Shown: positions 24,275 through 33,008 of the stretch, one piece after another
Layout of the letters: every line of letters begins with the position of its first letter
Position numbering within the stretch: position 1 is the stretch's first letter
Assembly: GCF_017874715.1 (NCBI RefSeq)
Contig: NZ_JAGGLR010000010.1
Coordinates: 62,001 to 126,000 of the forward strand
Length of the DNA: 64,000 bases
Origin: Streptomyces iranensis
Lineage (GTDB): Bacteria > Actinomycetota > Actinomycetes > Streptomycetales > Streptomycetaceae
Direction: 5' to 3'
Position numbers and translations under genes: made by a program
Notes under the pieces: generated by a model
What the model was told of the DNA's origin: nothing
Database searches by the model: none
Seen by the model: the letters and a program-made list of their open reading frames with translations, nothing else

Positions 24275-25105
24275 ATGCCTAGGTCGCTCCGCTCGCTCCT
24301 CATCGCCCTGGCGGTGCCGCTGGCCGCCGCGCTCGCAATAGTGCTCACCGCGCCGGCCCCGGCGACGGCCGACCGGGTGGTGATCGGCGGGCATGCGGCC
24401 CGTACGGTCGAGGCGCCCTGGGCGGTGGCCGTGGCCAGCCGTGAGCTCTTCGGGCACAAGAGGTCGGGCCAGTTCTGTGGCGGGGCGGTGGTGGGCCCCA
24501 CGACGGTCGTCACGGCGGCCCACTGTCTGAGCCGTGGGGTGCTCGGCAAGGACTGGCGGGAGGTGCGGGACCTGAAGGTGATCATCGGCCGCAACGACCT
24601 GCGGAAGAAGGACGGGGTGGAGTACCCGCTCGCGCGGGTGTGGGTCAATCCGGCGTACGAGGGCGACAACCGGGCCGGGGACATCGCGGTGCTCACCCTG
24701 GGGGTCACGGTGCCCGCGGCCTACACCATCCGCATGGCGGGCACCGGTGACCAGGCGTACCGGCCGGGTGAACGGGCCGCGGTGTACGGCTGGGGCGATA
24801 CGGAGGGCGATGGCACCTATGCCTCCTCGCTGCGCACCGCGACGGTCCGGGTGCTGGCCGACAGCGTCTGTGAGAGCGCCTATCCGGGCAATGCCGAAGG
24901 GGACTACGACCCGCGCTCCATGGTCTGCGCCGGACTGCCGGACGGGGGCCGGGACGCCTGTCAGGGGGACAGCGGAGGGCCTCTGGTGGTCCGGGGGCGG
25001 CTGGTGGGCCTGGTGTCCTGGGGGAGTGGATGCGCCGTGGCGGGGCGGCCCGGCGTCTACACGAGGATCTCTTCGGTGGCCGGTCTGGTGGCCGCCCATG
25101 GCTGA
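24275..25105 (+). CDS. Secreted trypsin-like serine protease (S1 family)
   Basis: The 276-residue precursor has a signal peptide (basic start MPRSLRS, hydrophobic LLIALAVPLAAALAIVLT, probable cleavage after APATA). The mature chain starts near DRVVIGGHAARTVEAPW; unlike trypsin the usual IVGG reads VVIGG. The catalytic triad is visible as His in TAAHCLS, Asp in GDIAVLTLG and Ser in DACQGDSGGPLV. Five or six cysteines (FCGG, AHC, VCESAY, MVCAG, ACQGD, GCAVAG) would form the family disulfides. SGCAVAGRPGVYTRI matches the trypsin C-terminal segment. The ATG has an ideal TCAGGAGG. It acts outside the cell; its substrate is unknown. Confidence 0.93.
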   Translation: MPRSLRSLLIALAVPLAAALAIVLTAPAPATADRVVIGGHAARTVEAPWAVAVASRELFGHKRSGQFCGGAVVGPTTVVTAAHCLSRGVLGKDWREVRDLKVIIGRNDLRKKDGVEYPLARVWVNPAYEGDNRAGDIAVLTLGVTVPAAYTIRMAGTGDQAYRPGERAAVYGWGDTEGDGTYASSLRTATVRVLADSVCESAYPGNAEGDYDPRSMVCAGLPDGGRDACQGDSGGPLVVRGRLVGLVSWGSGCAVAGRPGVYTRISSVAGLVAAHG

Positions 25106-25172
25106 CGCGGAGCCCGGGGTGCCTGTGGATGGGCCCGGAAGGGGCCCGGAGCGAACTCCGCGGGGCCCTTGG

Positions 25173-25283
25173 GCCATGCCGAAAGATCGCCCTGCGTCAT
25201 GCCGGAAGGCTGCCCCTGGGCCATGCCGGAAGGTTGCCCCTGCGTCCTGCCGGAAGGTTGCCCCTGGGTCATGCTGCGGAAGG
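25173..25283. repeat. 24-bp tandem repeat (minisatellite-like) beside the protease gene
   Basis: Three nearly exact 24-bp units (25196-25219, 25220-25243, 25244-25267) are preceded by a 23-bp diverged unit and followed by a partial one. The unit core is catgccggaaggttgcccct with alternating final bases. It lies in the 276-bp space between the convergent protease and DUF7455 genes. One frame would encode an MPEGCPW-type peptide repeat, but no convincing gene spans it. Confidence 0.85.
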
Positions 25284-25381
25284 ACCCACGATACGAGCGT
25301 GGGCGGCCGCCCCGCTCAGGGGGCAGACCGCCCGGAACCCGGCCCTGGGCCGGCGTCGCTCGTCGTCGTGGGTATGAGGCG

Positions 25382-25612
25382 TCAGCGTTCGTCTTCGGAC
25401 GCGGACGCCGGAACGGCCGTGAGTCGCTCGGTCTCGTCCTGTATTTCCGCGGCGATCTTCTTGAGTTCCGGCTCGAACTTGCGCCCGTGATGGGCACAGA
25501 AGAGCAGTTCACCACCGCTGATCAGCACGACGCGCAGGTACGCCTGGGCGCCGCAGCGATCGCAGCGGTCAGCGGCCGTCAACGGGCTCGCGGGGGTCAG
25601 AACAGTAGTCAC
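25382..25612 (-). CDS. DUF7455 small zinc-ribbon-like protein
   Basis: This 76-residue protein has a CDRCGAQAYLRVVL knuckle and a second half-site LLFCAHHGRKFEPELKKIAAE, so three Cys and a His pair can hold one zinc ion. I recall it as a conserved actinobacterial family (DUF7455) found between the principal sigma factor and parE genes. No function is established. The C-terminal half is helical and acidic. It is short, highly charged and has no signal peptide, so it is cytoplasmic. A role in nucleic-acid or ribosome binding is only a guess. Confidence 0.85.
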   Translation of the reverse strand: MTTVLTPASPLTAADRCDRCGAQAYLRVVLISGGELLFCAHHGRKFEPELKKIAAEIQDETERLTAVPASASEDER

Positions 25613-26053
25613 GTCGCCTCTTCTCTAGCTCGACGAGCTGTCGTACCAGGGTCAACATCCAACCAGCCTGAAATCGTTCCCGCTCGTGGCTTTTTCCCAA
25701 AAGTTGCTTCTGAGTAGGCCGGATGGTGACGTTTGGCGGCGAATGAGCCGTATTGCCTAGCTTTGATGCTTCGCGTCGATTGTCTGATTTGCCCTCCCGG
25801 CTGGGTTGCCGGTTGTGAATGAGGACGTGCCCGGAGCCTAAATGGTTCATGCCTGAAAGGGAACGTGATGTGTGCGGCACCGCCGTGAGCTATCGAACGT
25901 ACGAGCGAAACGGTGGCCGGTGCGACTAGCATGGACGTTTCAACGGGTGGCGGCACAAAGGCTCTATCAAGCCTCGGTACGCTCTGACGGGCGACCATGC
26001 CACCATCGTGCCCACAGCTGGGCCAACCAGAAATTCAGCGAGGAGCGAACCGC
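25613..26053. other. Divergent promoter region between DUF7455 and parE genes
   Basis: This 441-bp stretch is one of the AT-richest in the window and has no supported gene. It must hold promoters in both directions. The only recognisable site is a LexA-box-like element listed separately. Confidence 0.5.
25893..25908. promoter_or_regulatory. LexA-box-like site upstream of parE
   Basis: TCGAACGTACGAGCGA matches TCGAAC-N4-GTTCGA at 14 of 16 positions, with one half-site perfect and the other broken at two bases. It lies about 145 bp before the parE start. It may be chance or a weak SOS operator. Confidence 0.35.
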
Positions 26054-28177
26054 GTGACCGCCGACACGTCCGTGCCGTCCACTGCGCTGCTGACCGGAGC
26101 AGACCGGGGCGGCTCCAACTACACTGCGCGGCACCTTCTCGTCCTCGAGGGGCTCGAGGCAGTGCGCAAGCGCCCTGGCATGTACATCGGCTCGACCGAC
26201 AGCCGTGGCCTCATGCACTGCCTCTGGGAGATCATCGACAACTCGGTGGACGAGGCCCTGGGCGGCTTCTGCGATCACATCGAGGTGATCCTCCACGACG
26301 ACGGCTCTGTGGAGGTACGGGACAACGGCCGGGGGATCCCGGTGGACATCGAGCCCAAGACGGGGCTGTCCGGCGTCGAGCTCGTGATGACCAAGCTGCA
26401 CGCCGGCGGAAAGTTCGGCGGTGGCTCGTACGCGGCCTCCGGCGGTCTGCACGGCGTCGGCGCCTCCGTGGTGAACGCGCTGTCCTCCCGCCTCGACGTG
26501 GAGGTGGACCGCGACGGCAAGACCCACGCGATCAGCTTCCGCCGCGGCGTCCCCGGGATCTTCACCGAATCCGGGCCGGACGCCCCGTTCGACCCGTCCA
26601 GCGGCCTCCTCAAGGGCAAGAGGGTTCCCAAGACCCGCACCGGCAACCGCACCCGTTACTGGGCGGACCGCCAGATTTTCCTCAAGGACGCCAAGCTCTC
26701 CGTGGAGACGCTGTACGCGCGCGCCCGGCAGACCGCGTTCCTGGTGCCGGGGCTCACCCTGGTGGTCCGGGACGAGCGGGGACTGGAGGGGCAGGAAGGG
26801 CCGGTCGAGGAGACCTTCCGCTACGACGGGGGGATCAGCGAGTTCTGCGAGTACCTCGCCCAGGACAAGGCCGTCTGCGATGTGCTGCGGCTGTCCGGAC
26901 AGGGCACCTTCAAGGAGACCGTGCCGGTCCTCGACGAGCGCGGCCACATGACGCCGACCGAGGTCACCCGCGACCTGGGCGTCGACATCGCGCTGCGCTG
27001 GGGCACCGGATACGACGCGACCCTCAAGTCCTTCGTCAACATCATCGCGACCCCCAAGGGCGGCACCCATGTCGCCGGCTTCGAGCGGGCGGTCACCAGG
27101 ACGGTCAACGAGGTGCTGCGCAGCGCCAAGCTGCTGCGGGTCGCCGAGGACGACGTCGTCAAGGACGACGCCATGGAGGGCCTGACGGCGGTGGTGACCG
27201 TAAGGCTGGCGGAGCCGCAGTTCGAGGGCCAGACCAAGGAGGTGCTGGGCACCTCGGCGGCCTCCCGCATCGTGGCCAATGTGGTCTCCAAGGAGCTCAA
27301 GGCGTTCCTGACCTCCGCCAAGCGGGACGACAAGGCGCAGGCCCGCGCCATCCTGGAGAAGGCCGTGGCCGCGGCCCGTACGCGCATCGCGGCCCGCCAG
27401 CACAAGGAGGCACAGCGCCGTAAGACCGCGCTGGAGTCCTCCTCGCTGCCTGCGAAGCTGGCCGACTGCCGCAGCGACGACGTGGGCCGCAGCGAGCTGT
27501 TCATCGTCGAGGGGGACTCGGCTCTGGGCACGGCCAAGCTGGCCCGGAACTCCGAGTTCCAGGCGCTGCTGCCGATCCGCGGCAAGATCCTCAACGTGCA
27601 GAAGTCGTCGATCTCCGACATGCTCAAGAACGCCGAGTGCGGCGCGATCATCCAGGTGATAGGGGCCGGATCGGGCCGGACCTTCGACATCGACCAGGCC
27701 CGCTACGGCAAGGTGATCTTCCTCGCCGACGCCGATGTCGACGGCGCGCACATCCGCTGTCTGCTGCTGACCCTCTTCCAGCGCTATATGCGGCCGATGG
27801 TCGAGCAGGGGCGGGTCTTCTCGGCCGTGCCGCCGCTGCACCGGGTGGAGCTGGTGAACCCCAAGCGGGGGCAGGACAAGTACGTCTACACCTACTCCGA
27901 CCAGGAGCTCCAGGAGACCCTGCTGGACCTCCAGCGCCGGGAGATCCGCTACAAGGACGGCATCCAGCGCTACAAGGGTCTCGGTGAGATGGACGCCGAC
28001 CAGCTCGCGGAGACCACGATGGACCCGCGCCACCGCACCCTGCGGCGGATCAACATCAGCGATCTGGAGGCCGCCGAGGGCGCCTTCGACCTCCTCATGG
28101 GCAATGAGGTCGCGCCCCGTAAGGCGTTCATCACCAACTCGGCGGCGACCCTGGACCGGTCGCGCATCGACGTCTGA
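26054..28177 (+). CDS. parE: DNA topoisomerase IV subunit B (ATPase)
   Basis: ParE is the ATPase half of topoisomerase IV, which unlinks replicated chromosomes; parC lies 7 kb away on the other strand. The 707-residue protein has the GHKL ATPase domain (EIIDNSVDEALGG, VRDNGRGIPVD, GGLHGVGASVVNALS). The TOPRIM domain contains EGDSALGTAKLARN and DADVDGAHIRCLLL, and the C-terminal core-binding segment contains IQRYKGLGEMDADQL. It lacks the large insertion of E. coli GyrB. GTG with AGGAG eight bases upstream was chosen. Older annotations of this locus call it a second gyrB; pairing with parC in the window favours topoisomerase IV. Confidence 0.93.
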   Translation: MTADTSVPSTALLTGADRGGSNYTARHLLVLEGLEAVRKRPGMYIGSTDSRGLMHCLWEIIDNSVDEALGGFCDHIEVILHDDGSVEVRDNGRGIPVDIEPKTGLSGVELVMTKLHAGGKFGGGSYAASGGLHGVGASVVNALSSRLDVEVDRDGKTHAISFRRGVPGIFTESGPDAPFDPSSGLLKGKRVPKTRTGNRTRYWADRQIFLKDAKLSVETLYARARQTAFLVPGLTLVVRDERGLEGQEGPVEETFRYDGGISEFCEYLAQDKAVCDVLRLSGQGTFKETVPVLDERGHMTPTEVTRDLGVDIALRWGTGYDATLKSFVNIIATPKGGTHVAGFERAVTRTVNEVLRSAKLLRVAEDDVVKDDAMEGLTAVVTVRLAEPQFEGQTKEVLGTSAASRIVANVVSKELKAFLTSAKRDDKAQARAILEKAVAAARTRIAARQHKEAQRRKTALESSSLPAKLADCRSDDVGRSELFIVEGDSALGTAKLARNSEFQALLPIRGKILNVQKSSISDMLKNAECGAIIQVIGAGSGRTFDIDQARYGKVIFLADADVDGAHIRCLLLTLFQRYMRPMVEQGRVFSAVPPLHRVELVNPKRGQDKYVYTYSDQELQETLLDLQRREIRYKDGIQRYKGLGEMDADQLAETTMDPRHRTLRRINISDLEAAEGAFDLLMGNEVAPRKAFITNSAATLDRSRIDV

Positions 28178-28204
28178 CGCCCGGCCCCTCGGCAGGGCCG
28201 GTCC

Positions 28205-28234
28205 GGCGGGGTCTCCCACCCGGGGGACCCCGTC
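28205..28234 (+). terminator. parE terminator
   Basis: A 13-bp stem (28205-28217 with 28222-28234, two G-U pairs) with a 4-nt loop starts 27 bp after the parE stop. Confidence 0.7.
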
Positions 28235-28397
28235 GGCGTTTCCCCGCGCTGCCCGCTCCTGTAGTGCCGTTTCCGGGCAGTTCATCACCTGAGTCACCTG
28301 ATGGGGTGAAGGTCCGGTATTGAAGGGTCCTGGATCTTTCTGATCTGCCCATCCTTGGTCACGCGGCGAATGCCGCAGTGAACAAGGAGTGTTCGGG

Positions 28398-28850
28398 GTG
28401 GACATGCACAACGCGCGCGACACGGGAGCGGCGCGGCTGGAGGACCCGTGGTACGACGCGCTCGCGTCCGGCTGGGGTGAGGCGGACGACACGGACGGCG
28501 ACCCCGGGCGCGCGCGTCCGCCCGCCGCCCAGGCGGTCTACACGGAGGTGCACGGCAGCGCCGCCTTCCAGGAGGTGCGCCGCCGCTATCGCCGGTTCGT
28601 GTTCCCGGTGACCGCCGTGTTCCTCATCTGGTACCTCGCGTATGTCGTCGCGGCCACCGCCGCCCCCCAACTGATGGCCCGCCCGGTCGTGGGCACGCTC
28701 AATGTGGCGATGGTCGCGGGGCTCGCGCAGTTCGCCACCACCTTCCTGCTGACCTGGGCGTACGCCCGGCACGCACGGCTGCGCCGGGACCGGGTCGCGC
28801 TCGAACTCCGCTGGGTGACGCAGGAGATGATGCGGGGGCACGGACGGTGA
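28398..28850 (+). CDS. DUF485 membrane protein, partner of the downstream symporter
   Basis: This 150-residue protein has a hydrophilic N-terminus of about 50 residues, the DUF485 motif (FQEVRRRYRRFVFPVTAVFLIWYLAYVVAA) and two membrane spans ending in a cytoplasmic charged tail. The family occurs next to acetate/cation symporters of the ActP type and is thought to assist them. It overlaps the symporter gene by four bases, so the two are translationally coupled. GTG at 28398 has AAGGAG eight bases before it; a GTG at 28389 overlaps that site and is less likely. Confidence 0.88.
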   Translation: MDMHNARDTGAARLEDPWYDALASGWGEADDTDGDPGRARPPAAQAVYTEVHGSAAFQEVRRRYRRFVFPVTAVFLIWYLAYVVAATAAPQLMARPVVGTLNVAMVAGLAQFATTFLLTWAYARHARLRRDRVALELRWVTQEMMRGHGR

Positions 28851-30454
28851 CCGGCGATCAGCAGAGCCTGGCGCTGCTGCTCTTCGGCGTCTTCGTGGCG
28901 GTCACCTTGGCCATCACCACCTGGGCGGGGCGCCGGCGGCACGGCTCGCCGGAGGAGTTCTACGCGGGCGGGCGGCTGTTCTCCCCGATGGAGAACGGCT
29001 TCGCCATCGCCGGTGACTACATGTCCGCCGCGTCCTTCCTCGGGATCTCCGGCCTGATCGCGCTCTTCGGCTATGACGGGGTGCTGTACTGCGTGGGCTT
29101 CTTCGTGGCCTGGCTGGTGGTCCTGCTGCTGGTGGCCGAACTGGTCCGCAACTGCGGCCGGTTCACCCTGGCGGATGTGCTGGCCGCGCGGATGCGGGAG
29201 CGCCGGGTCCGGATCGCCGCGGGCATCTCCTCGGTCACGGTCTGTGTGCTCTATCTCGTGGCCCAGATGGTCGGCGCGGGCAGTCTGGTCGCCCTGCTGC
29301 TCGGGGAGACCGGCGGCCGCGCCCGCGCCTGGACGGTGATCGGCGTGGGCACTCTGATGGTGGTCTTCGTGGCGCTCGGCGGGATGCGTGCCACGACCTG
29401 GATCCAGATCGTGAAGGCCGTGCTGCTGATGGGCGGGGCGATCGCGCTGACCGCCCTGGTCCTCGTCCGCTTCCGCGGCGATCTCGACACCCTGCTCAGC
29501 ACCGCGGCGCGCAACAGCGGCCACGGCGTGGACTTCCTCGCCCCGGGGCTCAAGTACGGCGGCGACTGGACCGCCCGGCTGGACTTCGTGAGCCTCGGTC
29601 TCGCCCTGGTGCTGGGCACCGCCGGGCTCCCGCACATCCTCTCGCGCTTCTACACCGTGCCCACCGCCCGTGCCGCCCGTCGCTCGGTGATCTGGTCCAT
29701 CGGGCTGATCGGCGGCTTCTATCTGATGACGATCGTGCTCGGCTTCGGCGCGGCCGCCGTGCTGGGCACCGATGCCGTACGGACCTCCAACGCGGCCGGG
29801 AACACGGCCGTTCCGCTGCTCGCGCTGGACCTCGGCGGCGGCGCCGGGTCGACCGGGGGCACGGTGCTGTTCGCGGTCGTCGCCGCGATCGCCTTCGCCA
29901 CCATCCTCGCCGTCGTCGCCGGGATCACCCTCGCCTCCTCGGCCTCCGTAGCCCATGACCTCTACGGCTCGCTGAGCCGGAGGGCGGGCCGTACCCCGCG
30001 CGGCGAGGTGGTGGTCGCGCGGATCGCGGCGGTGGGGATCGGGGCGGCCGCGATCGGTCTTGGGCTGCTCGCCGCGGACCTCAATGTGGCGTTCCTGGTG
30101 GGGCTCGCGTTCGCCGCCGCCGCGTCGGCGAACCTTCCGGTGCTGCTGTACTCGCTGTTCTGGCGGCGGTTCACCGCGCGCGGCGCGGTCTGGTCGGTCT
30201 ACGGGGGGCTGCTTCCGGCGGTGGTGCTGGTGGTGCTGTCCCCGGTGGTCTCCGGCGGCCCGGACGCGATCTTCTCCGGGGTGGACTTCCACCTTTTCCC
30301 GCTCCAGAACCCGGGGCTGGTCTCGGTGCCCCTCGGGTTCCTCGCGGGCTGGCTCGGGACGGTCACCTCACCCGCCCCCGCGGACGCCCCCGCCCATGTC
30401 GCCAAGCACGCCGAGACGGAGGTGCGGGCCCTCACCGGGGCGGGCGCGGCCTGA
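28847..30454 (+). CDS. Sodium:solute symporter, acetate/monocarboxylate type
   Basis: This 535-residue protein has about 13 membrane segments. SSS-family features are EEFYAGGRLFSPMENGFAIAGDYMSAASFLGISGLIALFGYDG near the N-terminus, AGLPHILSRFYTVPTARAARRSV in the middle and SSASVAHDLY later. These match ActP/MctC-type carriers of acetate, pyruvate and other short monocarboxylates coupled to cations. The start overlaps the DUF485 gene (GTGA). A CitAB-type two-component pair lies convergently 13 bp beyond its stop and could regulate it, by analogy with other carboxylate uptake loci. The exact substrate cannot be read from sequence. Confidence 0.92.
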   Translation: MTGDQQSLALLLFGVFVAVTLAITTWAGRRRHGSPEEFYAGGRLFSPMENGFAIAGDYMSAASFLGISGLIALFGYDGVLYCVGFFVAWLVVLLLVAELVRNCGRFTLADVLAARMRERRVRIAAGISSVTVCVLYLVAQMVGAGSLVALLLGETGGRARAWTVIGVGTLMVVFVALGGMRATTWIQIVKAVLLMGGAIALTALVLVRFRGDLDTLLSTAARNSGHGVDFLAPGLKYGGDWTARLDFVSLGLALVLGTAGLPHILSRFYTVPTARAARRSVIWSIGLIGGFYLMTIVLGFGAAAVLGTDAVRTSNAAGNTAVPLLALDLGGGAGSTGGTVLFAVVAAIAFATILAVVAGITLASSASVAHDLYGSLSRRAGRTPRGEVVVARIAAVGIGAAAIGLGLLAADLNVAFLVGLAFAAAASANLPVLLYSLFWRRFTARGAVWSVYGGLLPAVVLVVLSPVVSGGPDAIFSGVDFHLFPLQNPGLVSVPLGFLAGWLGTVTSPAPADAPAHVAKHAETEVRALTGAGAA

Positions 30455-30467
30455 GGCGGGAAGGGGC

Positions 30468-31205
30468 TCAGACCCAGTCGTAGCGGTGCTCGGGGCGGCC
30501 GGTCTCGCCGTATTTGAGGCTGAGCCGCACCCGGCCCGTGCGCTCCAGCAGCTTCAGATAGCGCTGTGCGGTCTGTCTGCTGAGCGAGGAGCGCTCGGCC
30601 ACCTCCTGCGCCGACAGCGGGCCCTCGGCGCCCCGCAGCACCTCCCGCACGAGATCGGCGGTGAGTGCCGAATGGCCCTTGGGCAGTTCGGCGGGGCCGG
30701 CCGAGGCGCCGCCCAGGGCGCCGAAGATCCGGTCCACCTGGTCCTGCCCGGCCTCGCCGTCGCCCTCCAGGGCACGGCGCAGCGCCGCGTACCCCTCCAA
30801 CTTGGCCCGCAGTCCCGCGAAGGTGAACGGCTTGACCAGGTACTGCAGCGCGCCATGGCGCATCGCCGCCTGGACGGTCGCGATGTCGCGGGCCGCGGTC
30901 ACCATGATGATGTCGGTGTGATGGCCGAGCTGCCGCAGCCGCCGCACCAGCGACAGCCCCGTCTCATCCGGCAGATAGTGGTCGAGCAGCACCAGGTCGA
31001 CGTGGGCGCCCTGGGCGCCCCGGGCGTCCTGGCCGCCCCGGGCGTCCTCCAGGAAGGCCAGCGCCTCGGCGGCGGTGTGCGCCTGCCCCGCGACGCGGAA
31101 TCCGGCCACCTTGCCGACGTACGCGGCGTTGACCCGGGCCACCCGGACGTCGTCGTCCACGACCAGCACCTCCAGGGGCCCGCCCGGTCCGGTTCCAAGG
31201 GTCAT
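30468..31205 (-). CDS. Response regulator of the CitB/DcuR type
   Basis: The 245-residue protein has a receiver domain with acidic pocket VVDDDVRVA, phospho-acceptor Asp75 in LVLLDHYLPDETGL, conserved Thr in MVTAARD and Lys in YLVKPFTF. A short Gly/Ala insert (GGQDARGAQGA) lies before the acceptor strand. The C-terminal helix-turn-helix (LSAQEVAERSSLSRQTAQRYLKLLERTGRVRLSLKYGETGRPEHRY) is the CitB/DctR form. It overlaps its kinase gene by four bases and presumably controls carboxylate-uptake genes, perhaps the adjacent symporter. Confidence 0.9.
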   Translation of the reverse strand: MTLGTGPGGPLEVLVVDDDVRVARVNAAYVGKVAGFRVAGQAHTAAEALAFLEDARGGQDARGAQGAHVDLVLLDHYLPDETGLSLVRRLRQLGHHTDIIMVTAARDIATVQAAMRHGALQYLVKPFTFAGLRAKLEGYAALRRALEGDGEAGQDQVDRIFGALGGASAGPAELPKGHSALTADLVREVLRGAEGPLSAQEVAERSSLSRQTAQRYLKLLERTGRVRLSLKYGETGRPEHRYDWV

Positions 31206-32872
31206 CGTGGCTCTCCTGTCGCGGTCAGCGGCGCCCCGGCCGGCTGTTCGGCCAGCGCCTCGGGAAGGACGACGGTGAACTCCGCGCCCCCGCCCTCCCG
31301 GTCGGACACGCGGACGCTGCCGCCCTGGCGTTCGGCGAGCCGGCGGACCAGCGCGAGCCCTATGCCGCGCTTGCCGTGCGCGGGCGGCTCCTTGGTCGAC
31401 CAGCCCTCGGTGAAGACCACGTCGCGCCGGTCGGCGGGGATCCCGGGGCCGGTGTCGGAGACCCGCAGCAGCACCGTACGGTCGTCAGCGCACAGCTCCA
31501 CCTCGACCCGCGGCTCCGGCGAACCGACCGCCGCGTCCAGGGCGTTGTCGATGAGATTGCCGACGATCGTCACCACCCCCGGTGGGTCCACCAGCCGGTT
31601 GGGCAGCAGGCTGTCCTCGGCCACGGACAGCGAGACGCCGCGTTCGGTCGCGACCGTGGCCTTGCCGACCAGCAGGGAGGCCAGCAGCGGATCGTGCACC
31701 CGCTCGGTGACCTGCTCGGCGGTGGCCCGGTGCACCCCGATCGCCTCGGTGATGAACTCCATCGCCTCGTCGTGCAGTTCGAGTTCGATCAGGCCGAGGA
31801 GGGTGTGCATCCGGTTGGCGTGCTCATGGTCCTGCGCCCGCAGGGCGTCGATCAGGCCCCGAGTGCCGTCCAGCTCGCGGCCCAGCCGCTCCAGCTCGGT
31901 GCGGTCACGCAGGGTGACCACCGCTCCGCCGTCGTCCGTCGGCATCCGGTTGGCGACCAGCACCCGGCCGCCGCTGACGGCCAGCAGATCGGCGCCGGTG
32001 ACCCGCCCGGAGAGCACATCGGTCGTACGGCCCGGGGCCAGCACCGCCTCCAGGGGCTGCCCGGTGTCCTCGGGACGCAGATCCAGCAGCCGCTGGGCCT
32101 CGTCGTTGATCAGCCGGATGCGGCCGTGGACGTCGAGGGCGACGACGCCCTCCCGGATGCCGTGCAGCATCGCCTCGCGCTCGGCCAGCAGTGCCGAGAT
32201 ATCGGAGAAGGCCAGGTCATGGGTGCGCCGCTGGAGTCGGCGGGAGACCACGTACGCGGCCAGGGCGCCGACGGCGAGCGCGCCGCCCGCGTAGGCGAGC
32301 ATCTCCGGGACCGCGGCGACGAGCCGGGCGCGCACGCTCTCGTAGGAGATGCCCACGGAGACGGCGCCCACGATACGGCCGTCCCCGGCGCGCAGGGGCA
32401 CCTTCCCGCGGGCCGACCGGCCGAGGGTGCCGTCGTCGATCTCCATGACCTCCCGGCCCTCGATGGCCTCGGTGGGGTCGGTGGAGACATGCTTACCGAT
32501 CTCGTCCGGGGAGGTGTGGGACCAGCGCACCCCGCGCCGGTCCATGATCACGACATATTCGGCGCCGGTCGCCCGGCGGATGCGCTCCGCCTCGGTCTGC
32601 ACCGGCCCGCCGGGGGTGGGCCGGGTGTGCTGGAGCGCGTCGGCCATCCGGGGCTCGGCGGCCGTGGTCTGGGCGATGGCGAGGGCACGGCGCATGGCCT
32701 GGTCGTCGAGGTGGTCGCTCAGCGGCGCGAGGAAGAGGCCGGTCGCGAGCACGGTGACACCCGTGGCGATGGCCAGCTGCATCAGCAGGACCTGGGAGAA
32801 GACGCGTCGGGGCCAGCCGATGCGCCACCTGGTGGCCGTGGCTGCCGGCCCCGGCGGTATCGCGGCGCTCAT
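31202..32872 (-). CDS. Sensor histidine kinase of the CitA/DcuS type
   Basis: The 556-residue kinase has a first membrane span (VLLMQLAIATGVTVLATGLFL) and an extracytoplasmic PAS-like sensor of about 130 residues (RRATGAEYVVIMDRRGVRWSHTSPDEIGKHVSTD). A second span (MLAYAGGALAVGALAAYVVS) and a cytoplasmic PAS domain (LHGIREGVVALDVHGRIRLINDEAQRLL) follow. The H-box is of the CitA type (RAQDHEHANRMHTLLGLIEL). The ATPase domain has N-box GNLIDNALDAA, DTGPGIP and GKRGIGLALVRRL. This architecture senses external di- or tricarboxylates or related acids in known members. The ligand here is not determinable. Confidence 0.92.
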   Translation of the reverse strand: MSAAIPPGPAATATRWRIGWPRRVFSQVLLMQLAIATGVTVLATGLFLAPLSDHLDDQAMRRALAIAQTTAAEPRMADALQHTRPTPGGPVQTEAERIRRATGAEYVVIMDRRGVRWSHTSPDEIGKHVSTDPTEAIEGREVMEIDDGTLGRSARGKVPLRAGDGRIVGAVSVGISYESVRARLVAAVPEMLAYAGGALAVGALAAYVVSRRLQRRTHDLAFSDISALLAEREAMLHGIREGVVALDVHGRIRLINDEAQRLLDLRPEDTGQPLEAVLAPGRTTDVLSGRVTGADLLAVSGGRVLVANRMPTDDGGAVVTLRDRTELERLGRELDGTRGLIDALRAQDHEHANRMHTLLGLIELELHDEAMEFITEAIGVHRATAEQVTERVHDPLLASLLVGKATVATERGVSLSVAEDSLLPNRLVDPPGVVTIVGNLIDNALDAAVGSPEPRVEVELCADDRTVLLRVSDTGPGIPADRRDVVFTEGWSTKEPPAHGKRGIGLALVRRLAERQGGSVRVSDREGGGAEFTVVLPEALAEQPAGAPLTATGEPR

Positions 32873-33008
32873 GGCAACGAAGGGTAACCAAGGGCGCGTG
32901 GGAGGGACCGGGGCAGGACCTGGGGAGGCGCCAGCGGAGGGGGCCGGGAGCGGCGATCAAGGGGTGCCGCGGGGGTGGATATGGGCTTTACGGAGCGGGG
33001 CCTGGGCG

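Noticed and set aside
25169..25717. 182-residue frame encoding MPEGCPW-like repeats
   Set aside because: The repeat peptide comes from the intergenic 24-bp array; the frame then runs antisense through the real DUF7455 gene and has no ribosome-binding site.
25967..28492. 841-residue minus-strand open frame opposite parE
   Set aside because: Antisense shadow of parE without any recognisable domain.
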